Assembly (NCBI GenBank): GCA_964489015.1
Contig: CAZAXD010000006.1
Span: forward strand, 29,652-93,651
Source: JAPYWM01 sp964489015
GTDB lineage: Bacteria > Bacteroidota > Bacteroidia > SpSt-205
DNA length: 64,000 nucleotides
Direction of reading: 5' to 3'
A program made the position numbers and the translations under genes. This document shows, piece by piece, positions 7,301 through 16,300 of the stretch. The notes beneath the pieces were generated by a model. It did no database searches. It worked only from the letters and a program-made list of their open reading frames with translations, and had not been told where the DNA came from. How positions within the stretch are numbered: position 1 is the first letter of the stretch; each line of letters begins with the position of its first letter.

Positions 7301-9245
7301 AGCGAATCCGGCTCTACCTCGCGGTTGGCGCGGGGTGCTACTCGCCCTAGGTATCGTATTTGGTGATATAGGTACTTCCCCTTTATACGTACTAGATGCA
7401 CTCTGTCGGGGCGAAGTTATCTCCGAGGAAGTGGTCATGGGGGGGGTATCGCTGATTTTTTGGGTGATGACCTTGCTAGTCACGGTGAAATATGTGGTCT
7501 TTGTACTTAGGGCAGACAATCATGGCGAAGGGGGCATATTTGCCTTGTATGCGCTTCTAAGGGGGGTCGCACCGGGAGTCATGCCGCTGGTGATCTTGGC
7601 AGCGGCGATGAGTTTTGCTGACAGTATCTTCACCCCAGCCATCTCGGTCACGTCGGCGGTGGAGGGGTTTCAGCTACACATGCAGAGTATTGCTGTGGTG
7701 CCCATCGTGCTTATCATTATAACTGGGCTCTTTTTTATTCAACAATTTGGTACAGAGTGGGTGGGGCGCTTCTTTGGACCGGTCACGCTAATATGGTTTG
7801 TCTTTATTGCGAGCATGGGGGCCTTTCACATCTGGGAAAATCCCCTCATCCTACAGGCCCTGAACCCGTGGTATGCTTGGCACTTCTTAGCAGAACATCC
7901 GGGCGGCCTGTTGTTATTGGGAGCGGTATTTCTCACCGCCACGGGTGTAGAAGCGCTGTATGCAGACCTGGGACACGTAGGGCGGAGCTCGATTCGACGG
8001 GCGTGGGCCCTTGTCAAGCCGGCTCTGCTTTTATCGTATTTCGGGCAAGGGGCATGGCTCCTGACCTACAAGCGCGGCCTTCAGCTAGGAGCCTTTGAGA
8101 AGCCTTTTTACGCTATGCTACCAGAAGGCTGGCTCTTAGGCGGGGTAGCTATCGCTACGCTGGCGACCATTATCGCTAGCCAGGCCACGATTAGCGGCGC
8201 TTATACCATCTTTAGTGAGGCCATGCGACTAGGCTTCTGGCCCCGCATGCGCATTTTATACCCGGCCATTACCCGCGGCCAGATGTATGTTCCTTTCATT
8301 AACTGGAGTCTCTGGAGCATCATCGTGATTGTAGTGCTGACCATGCAGCGCTCCAGTGCCATGGAAGCCGCCTATGGCACAGCCATCAATATCGTGATGC
8401 TCACAACAACGGTGCTATTCTCCACCCTGCTTTTATACCGATACCGTGCCAAAATGGCTAGCCAACTGCCGTTTTTCATATTCGTCTTTGGGCCCATAGA
8501 GCTACTCTTTCTATATGCGAATCTGCATAAGGTATCAGAGGGGGGCTGGGTAGCCCTTTTGGTAGGCGGGCTGGTAATCGTGGTCATGGGGATATGGACA
8601 CTAGGCGAACGCATCAAGCGGCGCTTTTCTGATTTAGTAGACATCAACCCGTACATAGCGCGTATCCGAGCTCTTCGGTCCGACCCCACCGTACCCTATT
8701 ACGCGGCTCATCTGGCCTGCTTGACCATAAGCCCAGCTCCGCAGAAGCTCGAGCACCGCTTGCTGTACGCCCTTCTGCAGCGCCAGCCCAAACGGGCCCA
8801 TACCTACTGGTTCTTACACGTTCATGTCACAGACAGTCCTTTCGAAGCGACCTATACCCTACACACCTACGAGAAGGGCTACCTGTACCGAGTAGACTTT
8901 TACATCGGCTATAAGCTCCAACCGCCCCTCAGTTTGCTTTTGCGCCAGGTTATCGAGACTCTGACGCAAAAAGGGGAACTAGATATTTTGAGTCCTTATC
9001 CGAGCCTGCGCCAGTTTGGCCAGCCAGGCGATTTTCGCTTTCTCATGGTTCGTCGCTTGTTTAACTTTGACCCGCGATTTTCACCTTCGACACGATTCTT
9101 TTTACAGCTATATAACTTCTTTGACCGCGTATCGCTTTCGGCAGAAGCGGTTTATGGGCTAGAACTTGCCAGTGTAGCCCGAGAATATATTCCGCTTACG
9201 ACTCCTACCATTCCCCCAGAGCTGCGCTTAAGATTACGAGACTGA
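7293..9245 (+). CDS. kup: Low-affinity potassium uptake transporter Kup
   Basis: A 650-residue membrane protein with about 12 transmembrane segments in residues 1-440 and a hydrophilic C-terminal domain. The family signature GIVFGDIGTSPLYVLDA lies near residue 20, followed by a membrane segment with DNHGEGGIFALYALL. Kup/HAK/KT proteins import potassium with protons at the inner membrane. The ATG at 7293 overlaps the helicase stop by 8 bp, which makes it the last gene of the 4272-9245 run. It is only 18 bp from the next gene, whose promoter box fills that gap. Length agrees with the family (about 620-650). Confidence 0.93.
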   Translation: MSKANPALPRGWRGVLLALGIVFGDIGTSPLYVLDALCRGEVISEEVVMGGVSLIFWVMTLLVTVKYVVFVLRADNHGEGGIFALYALLRGVAPGVMPLVILAAAMSFADSIFTPAISVTSAVEGFQLHMQSIAVVPIVLIIITGLFFIQQFGTEWVGRFFGPVTLIWFVFIASMGAFHIWENPLILQALNPWYAWHFLAEHPGGLLLLGAVFLTATGVEALYADLGHVGRSSIRRAWALVKPALLLSYFGQGAWLLTYKRGLQLGAFEKPFYAMLPEGWLLGGVAIATLATIIASQATISGAYTIFSEAMRLGFWPRMRILYPAITRGQMYVPFINWSLWSIIVIVVLTMQRSSAMEAAYGTAINIVMLTTTVLFSTLLLYRYRAKMASQLPFFIFVFGPIELLFLYANLHKVSEGGWVALLVGGLVIVVMGIWTLGERIKRRFSDLVDINPYIARIRALRSDPTVPYYAAHLACLTISPAPQKLEHRLLYALLQRQPKRAHTYWFLHVHVTDSPFEATYTLHTYEKGYLYRVDFYIGYKLQPPLSLLLRQVIETLTQKGELDILSPYPSLRQFGQPGDFRFLMVRRLFNFDPRFSPSTRFFLQLYNFFDRVSLSAEAVYGLELASVAREYIPLTTPTIPPELRLRLRD

Positions 9246-9250
9246 TTTGG

Positions 9251-9258
9251 TATCTTTG
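9251..9258 (+). promoter_or_regulatory. TAnnTTTG -7 box for the PorE-like gene
   Basis: Exact TATCTTTG, spacer CCTAA, then ATG 9264; it sits immediately after the kup stop. Confidence 0.6.
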
Positions 9259-9263
9259 CCTAA

Positions 9264-11447
9264 ATGTCTTTGATTAGATGGGCCTCTTTTTGCATTTTAT
9301 GGGGGATAAGTTTGGGACAGCCGCGCCTACGGCTATTAGCGGGGACATACCTTAGGCCGGTGGGGGCGGACTATGCCCCTCCCCCGCCTATTGGCTTTCC
9401 GTACCTAATGGAATCCCGTCTATATCAGGACCGGCGCTTGCTTCGGCTCATCGCGCAGGCAGAAGCCGAAGAGGACCTGCGTCGTTTAGATAGCCTACTA
9501 GGGCACTATGTGACACACTTTCACATTACAAACTTTCAAGATACGCTTTCACTCAACCTACTCTGGCGCTGGGCTCAGGTCAAAGAGGCTTTAGGGGATA
9601 CGGCTATTAGCGCTTATTTATATGGGCTATGCATCAAAAATATGCATCAAGCCCCTTCCGAGATTCGCCTAGCCTATCGACGCTTGCAGGAGCGGTGGCG
9701 CAGTGAGTGGGTGCCCCTGGAATATTACAAGAAAATCGCGCGCCTCCGTCAAAAAGTAGATACGCTTGCGCCACCCAAAGGCGTACTGCTAAGCTTAGGA
9801 CCGCATATCAACTCCCCGCATCCCGATTATGCGCCCTACATGCATCCCTCTGGGCAAGTTTTGCTGTTTACCTCCCGGCGGGAAGCGGTCTTGACTGCTA
9901 TAGACCCCGACCAGCTCCAAAACGAGGAGCTATACTACGTCCAGCGCGACTTTGTACGGGGGGGGTTTCGTCCGGCCGAGCGTTTCCGGGACGTCATCAA
10001 TAGCCCTTACAACGAAGGCTCCGCCTGTCTCAACGAGGATGGGACCCTACTCATCTTTGCGCGCTGTGATGCGCCAGACGGGTTTGGCTCTTGTGACCTC
10101 TATGTCTCGCAGTACGAAGAGGGACGTTGGACTACTCCTAAAAACCTCGGCCCTCTCCTCAATAGCCCCGGCTGGGATTCCCATCCCTTTTTAGCCCCGG
10201 GGGATACCCTGCTGTTTTTTGCTTCCAATCGAGCGGGCGGCTTTGGTCAATCAGATATTTACGTCTCACGCCGTCGACCCGATGGTAGCTGGGATACGCC
10301 TTCCAATTTAGGACCCGCCATTAACACCGCCGGGGACGAGGTGACACCTTATTTTTATGCCACGCACCAAACTTTATACTTCAGTTCGACGGGGCAGCCG
10401 TTCACTTATGGCGGCTATGACATTTACAAGAGCCGATGGGCCGATACGTACTGGGAAGAGCCTCGCAATTTAGGGCCGCTTGTCAATACCGATGGAGACG
10501 AATACTACTTCACCATCGATGGCCGCGGTAACAAGATCTACTACGCCAGAGCTTCCCGGAAGGACCTCCGCAATTTCGACCTGTACTCCTTCGAACTGCC
10601 CATGGAAGCGCGTCCGGATGCATACACCCGACTCAGCGGCTATCTCATAGACTCCGCCTCGGGCAGACCGCTTACCGGTATCGTTATCGCCATCGACCTC
10701 ACCGAAGGCACCGAGATCACCCCCGTGATCGCCAACCGATTTGGCTACTTTGAGTTTCAGCTCATCCAGAATCGCCAATACCAGCTCATGATCTTGGATA
10801 CGCACCTCATCCGAATTCCGGACACCCTCTTAGTCTTAGATGACTCGACCTATAGTCTCTTTTTGAGCACAGCCGAGCTTCAACGGCCCTACGTATTCGA
10901 GAGTCTGCAATTCCCAACCAATAGCGCGGAGATCACCACCGAAGACTACCTGCGTTTAGATTACATAGCTGGCTTTTTACAGAAATATCCCTTTGTACGG
11001 CTTCGGATTGAAGGCCACACCGATGCTACAGGCGATCCTAACCATAATCAGAAGCTTTCGCAGCAGCGCGCAGAAAACATTCGGCGGTACCTTCTCAGTG
11101 TAACGGGGCTTCCGCCTGACCAGATCATAGCCGTTGGGTATGGCAGTAGCCATCCGCTTGTGCCTAATACTACAGAGGCTAACCGCGCCCGCAACCGGCG
11201 AGTGGAGTTTGTCCTGGATATCCCCCCGGAAAAGCTTCTGTTGATGCGTTTGGATTATCTCTATGGCGAGGATTGGGATATAGATCTGCCAACACCCGCT
11301 GACGAAGGGTCAGCAGCAGACTTTCCCTTGGACCCAGAATTCCAGCTTCCGGAGTTAGAAATGCCAGAGCTCGAGACAGAATTTGAACGGCCGATCACCC
11401 AGGGCGAATACGACCCCCCCCTGATAGAAGACCTAGAAGACGACTAA
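9264..11447 (+). CDS. PorE-like OmpA-family protein (helical region, PD40 propeller, CRD, OmpA domain)
   Basis: A 727-residue exported protein. It has a signal peptide (about residues 1-18), a helical TPR-like region (about 50-165), and a series of PD40/WD40-like blades (about 175-445) with recurring NLGP-x-hydrophobic-N motifs. A carboxypeptidase-regulatory-like domain follows (about 455-530, LSGYLIDSASGRPL), then an OmpA C-terminal domain (about 548-655) with the peptidoglycan-binding segment EGHTDATGDPNHNQKLSQQR and NRRVEF. An acidic tail ends it. This domain order is that of PorE, the T9SS component that binds peptidoglycan; Bacteroidota also have several related OmpA/PD40 paralogues, so the PorE role is an inference. 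It converges on the acyl-CoA dehydrogenase, sharing a CTAA stop overlap. Confidence 0.78.
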   Translation: MSLIRWASFCILWGISLGQPRLRLLAGTYLRPVGADYAPPPPIGFPYLMESRLYQDRRLLRLIAQAEAEEDLRRLDSLLGHYVTHFHITNFQDTLSLNLLWRWAQVKEALGDTAISAYLYGLCIKNMHQAPSEIRLAYRRLQERWRSEWVPLEYYKKIARLRQKVDTLAPPKGVLLSLGPHINSPHPDYAPYMHPSGQVLLFTSRREAVLTAIDPDQLQNEELYYVQRDFVRGGFRPAERFRDVINSPYNEGSACLNEDGTLLIFARCDAPDGFGSCDLYVSQYEEGRWTTPKNLGPLLNSPGWDSHPFLAPGDTLLFFASNRAGGFGQSDIYVSRRRPDGSWDTPSNLGPAINTAGDEVTPYFYATHQTLYFSSTGQPFTYGGYDIYKSRWADTYWEEPRNLGPLVNTDGDEYYFTIDGRGNKIYYARASRKDLRNFDLYSFELPMEARPDAYTRLSGYLIDSASGRPLTGIVIAIDLTEGTEITPVIANRFGYFEFQLIQNRQYQLMILDTHLIRIPDTLLVLDDSTYSLFLSTAELQRPYVFESLQFPTNSAEITTEDYLRLDYIAGFLQKYPFVRLRIEGHTDATGDPNHNQKLSQQRAENIRRYLLSVTGLPPDQIIAVGYGSSHPLVPNTTEANRARNRRVEFVLDIPPEKLLLMRLDYLYGEDWDIDLPTPADEGSAADFPLDPEFQLPELEMPELETEFERPITQGEYDPPLIEDLEDD

Positions 11448-12901
11448 GCGAGGACCTTGAAGGCCCGTTCCTGCGCAGTAAACTGCCCCAGAGTCTGCGC
11501 CAAGGCATCAAAAGTGGGCTCCAGGTGTGCTACCGCTTCTTCCTCGGAAGCTTGGGCTAGGCCTTGCAATCGGGCCAGCAGACCGGGACTCTTTTCCTCA
11601 AGGGGCCATAGCGCTGCCAGCTTATCGACAAGCCGCGCTTTTCGGAGCACCTCCCAACCATCTAATAAATGGCGATGCCGGGTCCCCTCCCAAATATCCG
11701 TTATGAGAAGTTCCCGCAAAAAGCGCTCCGGTGCAAACTCGGCTAGGATTCCGAGGCCCCCCCAGATTTCGATATTCCAGCGCGCGGCTTCTATGGCTAT
11801 TTTAGAGGTCCAGTATTTTGCTAAGTGAGAAATCAGTCGAAAGATAGCATAGCGCTCTGAATAGGGTGGTCGTTCGAGCCAGACTGTTTCTAGCCACTGC
11901 TCCGCTAGCCACGCCAGCGCCCCCGCATGACATAAACGCTGATAGTGATAGGCGAGTTCACGGACAAATAAGGGCTGTTCACTTAGACGCTTACCAAAGA
12001 GGACCCGACTGCTTGCAAATTTATAGGCCTTTCGCAAGGCATGGAGGGCATGCGCGACCACACCGATCGCGTTAGAGACCCGCGAAAAGTTAAGCACCTC
12101 TAAGATGTAATAAATTCCCTGTGCGGCTTCGCCGACGAGGTACGCTTCAGCTTGGCGCAGCTCTACCTCGCCGGTCGGCACGCTACGAGTGCCGATTTTG
12201 TCTTTTAGGCGGCGAATGAGATAATTCCGGCCGCCCGTGCGCCGCTCCCTCGGTATCACAAAAAGGGCTAGTCCTCGTACGCCAGCGGGAGCGCCTTCTG
12301 GGCGGGCGGCCACGACCGCCAAGTCAGCCCCTACATTGCTAGCGAAGTATTTCTCGCCCTCTAGATACCACTGCCCCTGCACTTGACACGCACGCGTATG
12401 GACATGGGCCCCCAGGTCCGATCCGCCTCCAACCTCAGTCATCCAGGTAGCCCCTTGCCAGAAAGGCGGCTCGGTACGTCCAAGCCCCCCTAAAAAGCCC
12501 TCCCGCTGCTCCCCCTGAAAGTACTTGTACAAAGGTACCCAGGTCGACAACGTCACGGTGTACGGGCAGTATAACCCCGGATCATAGTAGCTCGCCACAA
12601 ACCCCAGTTGATAAGCCAACCGCAAATCATGACGCAGCGCTACCTCCGAGACGATACCCGCGGCATAACCAGCTGACAGGAGGTAATAGTAAGAAGCCGG
12701 ATACAAAATCTCATCAACGCGCTCCCCACGTTCATTAAACTGCCGGAGGTGAGGCGTCCCCAGCCGATCAATATGGGTAGAAATGGCTAAACCCTCTGTT
12801 TCCCACCAGGCCTGGTAGGCCAGGAGCCGTTCAGACAGCGGCATCCCCAGCTCTTCCGCCAGAAAAGCTGCCGGCCCCCCTAGTAATACATCTACCCGCA
12901 T
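11444..12901 (-). CDS. Acyl-CoA dehydrogenase family protein (AidB-like)
   Basis: A 485-residue FAD flavoprotein of the acyl-CoA dehydrogenase family. The FAD/substrate segment MTEVGGGSDLG matches the TExxGGSD form of AidB-like members, followed by LEGEKYFASN, and the C-terminal helical part has IWEGTRHRHLLDG. It is about 100 residues longer than a standard acyl-CoA dehydrogenase, mostly at the N-terminus, which also fits AidB-like enzymes (about 540). Substrate is unknown; fatty-acid or branched-chain degradation is the family role. ATG 12901 lies 4 nt after an exact TAAATTTG box. No electron-transfer flavoprotein or thiolase gene is nearby. Confidence 0.82.
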   Translation of the reverse strand: MRVDVLLGGPAAFLAEELGMPLSERLLAYQAWWETEGLAISTHIDRLGTPHLRQFNERGERVDEILYPASYYYLLSAGYAAGIVSEVALRHDLRLAYQLGFVASYYDPGLYCPYTVTLSTWVPLYKYFQGEQREGFLGGLGRTEPPFWQGATWMTEVGGGSDLGAHVHTRACQVQGQWYLEGEKYFASNVGADLAVVAARPEGAPAGVRGLALFVIPRERRTGGRNYLIRRLKDKIGTRSVPTGEVELRQAEAYLVGEAAQGIYYILEVLNFSRVSNAIGVVAHALHALRKAYKFASSRVLFGKRLSEQPLFVRELAYHYQRLCHAGALAWLAEQWLETVWLERPPYSERYAIFRLISHLAKYWTSKIAIEAARWNIEIWGGLGILAEFAPERFLRELLITDIWEGTRHRHLLDGWEVLRKARLVDKLAALWPLEEKSPGLLARLQGLAQASEEEAVAHLEPTFDALAQTLGQFTAQERAFKVLA

Positions 12902-12905
12902 GAAT

Positions 12906-12913
12906 CAAATTTA
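12906..12913 (-). promoter_or_regulatory. TAnnTTTG -7 box for the acyl-CoA dehydrogenase gene
   Basis: Exact TAAATTTG on the minus strand, spacer ATTC, then ATG 12901; it fills the 18-bp gap after the upstream gene's stop. Confidence 0.6.
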
Positions 12914-12919
12914 GCAAAT

Positions 12920-15900
12920 TCAGTTTAGCTTTTCGGCGATGGCACACACCAAGCGGTGCCGCTGAATGCGACCGGCCGCCAGATCGGTAAGCTCTACCTC
13001 TATGACATACACGCCTGCCGGCAGGCGACGCCCATCCGAAGTGGTCCCGTCCCAACGAAACCGATTTTGGCCCACCTCTAAAAGCGCACCGGGGGTGAGC
13101 TCGCGGATGAGCTGGCCATTCGGATAAAACGCTGTGATGCGGGCTTTCTGAGCGGGTTTGTCCGCAGAAATGACGATCGTCGTCCAGTCTTCGTATCCAT
13201 CATTATCAGGGGAAAAAGTGCGCGGCTCAAGGTAAACCCCCGCTTGATTACCTGTCGGGTATTCCCGTTGGGAATTCGCATAACCGGGGGTGCCATACCC
13301 CACCGTACTAGCTGCGGAGTACCAGTTGAGCGGTTCCTGAGCGCTTCGATGCGGGGATAACCGCTCTAAGGCAACGCCCCGCCGACTACGAAGATCGGGA
13401 AAGTGGTACGCCTGGGTGTACGGCACTCGCTCTAAAACCAGCGTATCCGCGAGCCGCACTAACTGCACCACATCGGCATCATAATCATAAGCCGGTAGCC
13501 GCGCAGCCTGACAGAAGCGCGCAGGGGGGGGCGGCCCGTAACGCGCCTTGACGTCTGCTGTATCCGTAGTCACACAAACGTAAGCGCCCGGCGGCACCAG
13601 ATACGCTGGCAGGGGACTTAGGCTCTGTAAAGAATCACCCCGAGCTAACGCTAACTGAGCTAGGTTGAAAAACTTTTCACTGGTATTGTAAAGCTCGATG
13701 TAGCGCGCACCCCCCGACTGCGGATACGATAGCACTTCATTGACAATAATCTGGCCCACCTGGGGAACCGCCGGTACCCATAGCTCGGCCTCTAGGGGCG
13801 GCATGGGCTGCAAAGCGCAATTCAAAAGGCCGCTTAGCTGTATCGTATACACCTGGCTTTCTTCTAGGGCCTGCATGAGGAATAACTCGACCGCACGCCC
13901 CCCATCTAAGGGCGTATAAGCTAAGACAGCCACCGCTGGCGAGAATGTATACAGAGATGGCTGGGCTAGGAGCGATTCCGGCAAAGCTTCACTAAAGCGA
14001 ATGACAAGGGTATAAGGCGCTACGTAGGTAACGCTCAGGATCTGTACGCCGAGGGAGAGCTGCGGATCATAGACGCTATTAGGCTGGGCTGGCGTGCCCC
14101 CTCGTGGGTCTAGCGAGGCCCGCCAGCCGAGGCTCTCCGCACAAAAGGCATCCGGCTGGATACGCTCTAAGCTCCAACCTCCATCGTCTTTGGCAGAGTC
14201 CCGGTACCAGCTTCGCTGGTATCGCAACTGATCTATTAGGTCACCATCCGCAGTAGTGATTTGAATAGTAGCGCCGGTATTACTCAGGACTGGAAAGCCG
14301 TCTAAGCCCACCGTCCGCCCCTGTCCGTAGTAGGCGATGGCCCCTTCAGGCGAGGCTAAAAGGATGTACTCCCCCGGCCATAACGCTAAACGCGGAAAGC
14401 GCACGGCACTACCATTCACAACAAGCTGCCAGTTGGTAAGGTCTAAATACCGATTAGAGCGATTGAAAAGCTCTACGTACTCAAAAGCTGGTAGGCCCAC
14501 TGTAGGCTCCGGATCGGCCATGATCTCGTTGATAACGATATCAAAGGGCGAGGGAGGGGCCGGCACGGCAAAATTCACGGAGAGGATAGAGTCATTCCCC
14601 TGGCAGTCTACAGCTTCGACGGTAAGCGTATAAGTCTGACTCGTCACAAGCGGTGCAGAGAGTGTAAGGCGAATCACCTCCGGCGAGAGAAATGACACAG
14701 CCGTGACACTCAAGCCGCCACTAAGCTGATAATGAACAAGGCTTTGCATCAGAATAGTATCCATGCTTTCAGAAAAGTATAGGCGCAAAGCGGCAGGCGC
14801 CTCCACCTCCACAAAAGTCAGAATAGGCGGCATGGTATCCCGCCAGCGACCCAGGACACTATTGGGCTGGCCGGGCGTGCCGCCTCGTGAATCCTCAGAA
14901 GCTATCCAGTTGGAGTCTCGCGCACACAAGTCATCGAGGTCTATGCGCTCTAAGCTCCAGCCGCCATTTCTCTTCACACTCGAGCGGTACCACCGGTCAA
15001 AGTATACAACCTGGTCCAGCAGCGTACCATTGTCTGCCAAAAGAGTGAGGCTGTCAGAAGCATTATTGAGAGAAGGCCAACTTGCAAGCGCTAAGCCCTG
15101 AGGATAAGCGCCTGCGGCTGTACTAGGCACTAAAAGGACATACCCCCCTGGTGGCAACAGCGCCGCAGGTAGTACCACACAACCCAAGCCGTCACAAAAC
15201 CGCCAGCCGGCCGTGGAAAACCACTTATTCGAGCGGTTATATAGCTCTACGTACTCATGGGGTGGTAAACCCACAGGGGGATCGGGATCCGCCATGAGCT
15301 CACTAAAGATCACGTCACCAGGAGCGGGAAGCTCCGGCCAAACGAAGGGTTGACTACCACCCCCGCTATTGCCTGCCTGATCTAAGATGCCCGTCGCACT
15401 CAGCGTATAAAGCTGCGAGGGCTGGAGACTAGCTGCTAAGCTGAGCTCTACTTCTGATCCCGAGATCAGGCTAGCGCTGGAGACGCTGATCCCGCCAGGG
15501 CTGATGCTGTAATTAAGGGGGTTTTCGGCGGAAGCAGCCTGAACAGGCTCATCGTAGCGAGCCCGTAATGTCTGACCATCTAGTACAGTGACCTCCACCA
15601 GCGTAGGGGGCTGCGTGTCGACAATCGGCGGTCCGATATAAAAGTCGTCAAAGTAGAGATTCTGGCGATTGGTCGAGGTGTGCTGAAAATATACCCCAAA
15701 GTAGCTCGTCGTCGTATACGCTAAATCCGTGACCGTAAATTCAGGCTCCCAGTTGCCATTACCCAGCGTATCTGTGAAAGCCGCCCAGACGCCTCCGGCG
15801 GTGCGCAGCACTTTGAGCCAAAGGACGTTATTGCTGCCCCCAAACCGCCCAGGTCGCCCCCCTGCTAAGCGCGTATGAGCCGCTCCATTTTGATACCACA

Positions 15901-16270
15901 GCTCCAGGCTATCGAGGCTGCCGCTGATGCCGCCTAGCTTGAGGTAGTAGCCCACCAGGTTGGGATCGGAAAGGTCCGCTCGATCCGCTACCAGATAAAC
16001 CCGCGCATAGTTTTGCGTAGAAGGAGCAAAAGCCACTCGCACCCAAAACCGCCACTCGACATCATCTAGGAGGGCATTAGGCGTAGATAGATACAAGATA
16101 GCCGTGGCAGCAGGACCATTGGCGCGCAAGCGCTGATCAACCGTTATCTGCCAGTAGGCATCCGTCCCGCTCCAGATGGGGTTATTGGTAAAATCTCCAT
16201 CCGAAAAGCCATCTTGAAGCTGCGCTAGTAAGGCGCTTCCTAAACCGACCAGACAGAGTAAACGGTGCAC
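12920..16270 (-). CDS. Large secreted protein with three lamin-tail domains and FlgD/CHU_C-like C-terminus
   Basis: A 1116-residue exported protein with signal peptide MHRLLCLVGLGSALLAQ. The first 220 residues resemble a jelly-roll concanavalin-like domain. Three lamin-tail domains follow, opening with VIFSELMADPDPPVG (about 320), IVINEIMADPEPTVG (about 580) and IIVNEVLSYPQSGG (about 830), each followed by EYVELYNRS-type strands. Between them lie Ig-like segments that read TYTLTVEA or LYTLSATG. The C-terminus (about 1010-1116) starts FSPDNDGYEDW and contains WDGTTSDGRRLPAGVYV, the gliding-motility/FlgD-like Ig fold often at the end of T9SS-exported proteins. Lamin-tail proteins are usually surface or extracellular and often near nucleases or peptidases; function here is unknown. 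The GTG start at 16270 follows a TATTTTTG box by 4 nt. Confidence 0.8.
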   Translation of the reverse strand: MHRLLCLVGLGSALLAQLQDGFSDGDFTNNPIWSGTDAYWQITVDQRLRANGPAATAILYLSTPNALLDDVEWRFWVRVAFAPSTQNYARVYLVADRADLSDPNLVGYYLKLGGISGSLDSLELWYQNGAAHTRLAGGRPGRFGGSNNVLWLKVLRTAGGVWAAFTDTLGNGNWEPEFTVTDLAYTTTSYFGVYFQHTSTNRQNLYFDDFYIGPPIVDTQPPTLVEVTVLDGQTLRARYDEPVQAASAENPLNYSISPGGISVSSASLISGSEVELSLAASLQPSQLYTLSATGILDQAGNSGGGSQPFVWPELPAPGDVIFSELMADPDPPVGLPPHEYVELYNRSNKWFSTAGWRFCDGLGCVVLPAALLPPGGYVLLVPSTAAGAYPQGLALASWPSLNNASDSLTLLADNGTLLDQVVYFDRWYRSSVKRNGGWSLERIDLDDLCARDSNWIASEDSRGGTPGQPNSVLGRWRDTMPPILTFVEVEAPAALRLYFSESMDTILMQSLVHYQLSGGLSVTAVSFLSPEVIRLTLSAPLVTSQTYTLTVEAVDCQGNDSILSVNFAVPAPPSPFDIVINEIMADPEPTVGLPAFEYVELFNRSNRYLDLTNWQLVVNGSAVRFPRLALWPGEYILLASPEGAIAYYGQGRTVGLDGFPVLSNTGATIQITTADGDLIDQLRYQRSWYRDSAKDDGGWSLERIQPDAFCAESLGWRASLDPRGGTPAQPNSVYDPQLSLGVQILSVTYVAPYTLVIRFSEALPESLLAQPSLYTFSPAVAVLAYTPLDGGRAVELFLMQALEESQVYTIQLSGLLNCALQPMPPLEAELWVPAVPQVGQIIVNEVLSYPQSGGARYIELYNTSEKFFNLAQLALARGDSLQSLSPLPAYLVPPGAYVCVTTDTADVKARYGPPPPARFCQAARLPAYDYDADVVQLVRLADTLVLERVPYTQAYHFPDLRSRRGVALERLSPHRSAQEPLNWYSAASTVGYGTPGYANSQREYPTGNQAGVYLEPRTFSPDNDGYEDWTTIVISADKPAQKARITAFYPNGQLIRELTPGALLEVGQNRFRWDGTTSDGRRLPAGVYVIEVELTDLAAGRIQRHRLVCAIAEKLN

Positions 16271-16274
16271 TCTT

Positions 16275-16282
16275 CAAAAATA
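16275..16282 (-). promoter_or_regulatory. TAnnTTTG -7 box for the lamin-tail protein gene
   Basis: Exact TATTTTTG on the minus strand, spacer AAGA, then GTG 16270. Confidence 0.6.
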
Positions 16283-16300
16283 CACACCTAGGCGGTGTGC

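Noticed and set aside
12920..16270. DNA repeats in the lamin-tail gene as a mobile or CRISPR element
   Set aside because: The similarity is at protein-domain level with long irregular spacing; no direct repeat of CRISPR size is present.
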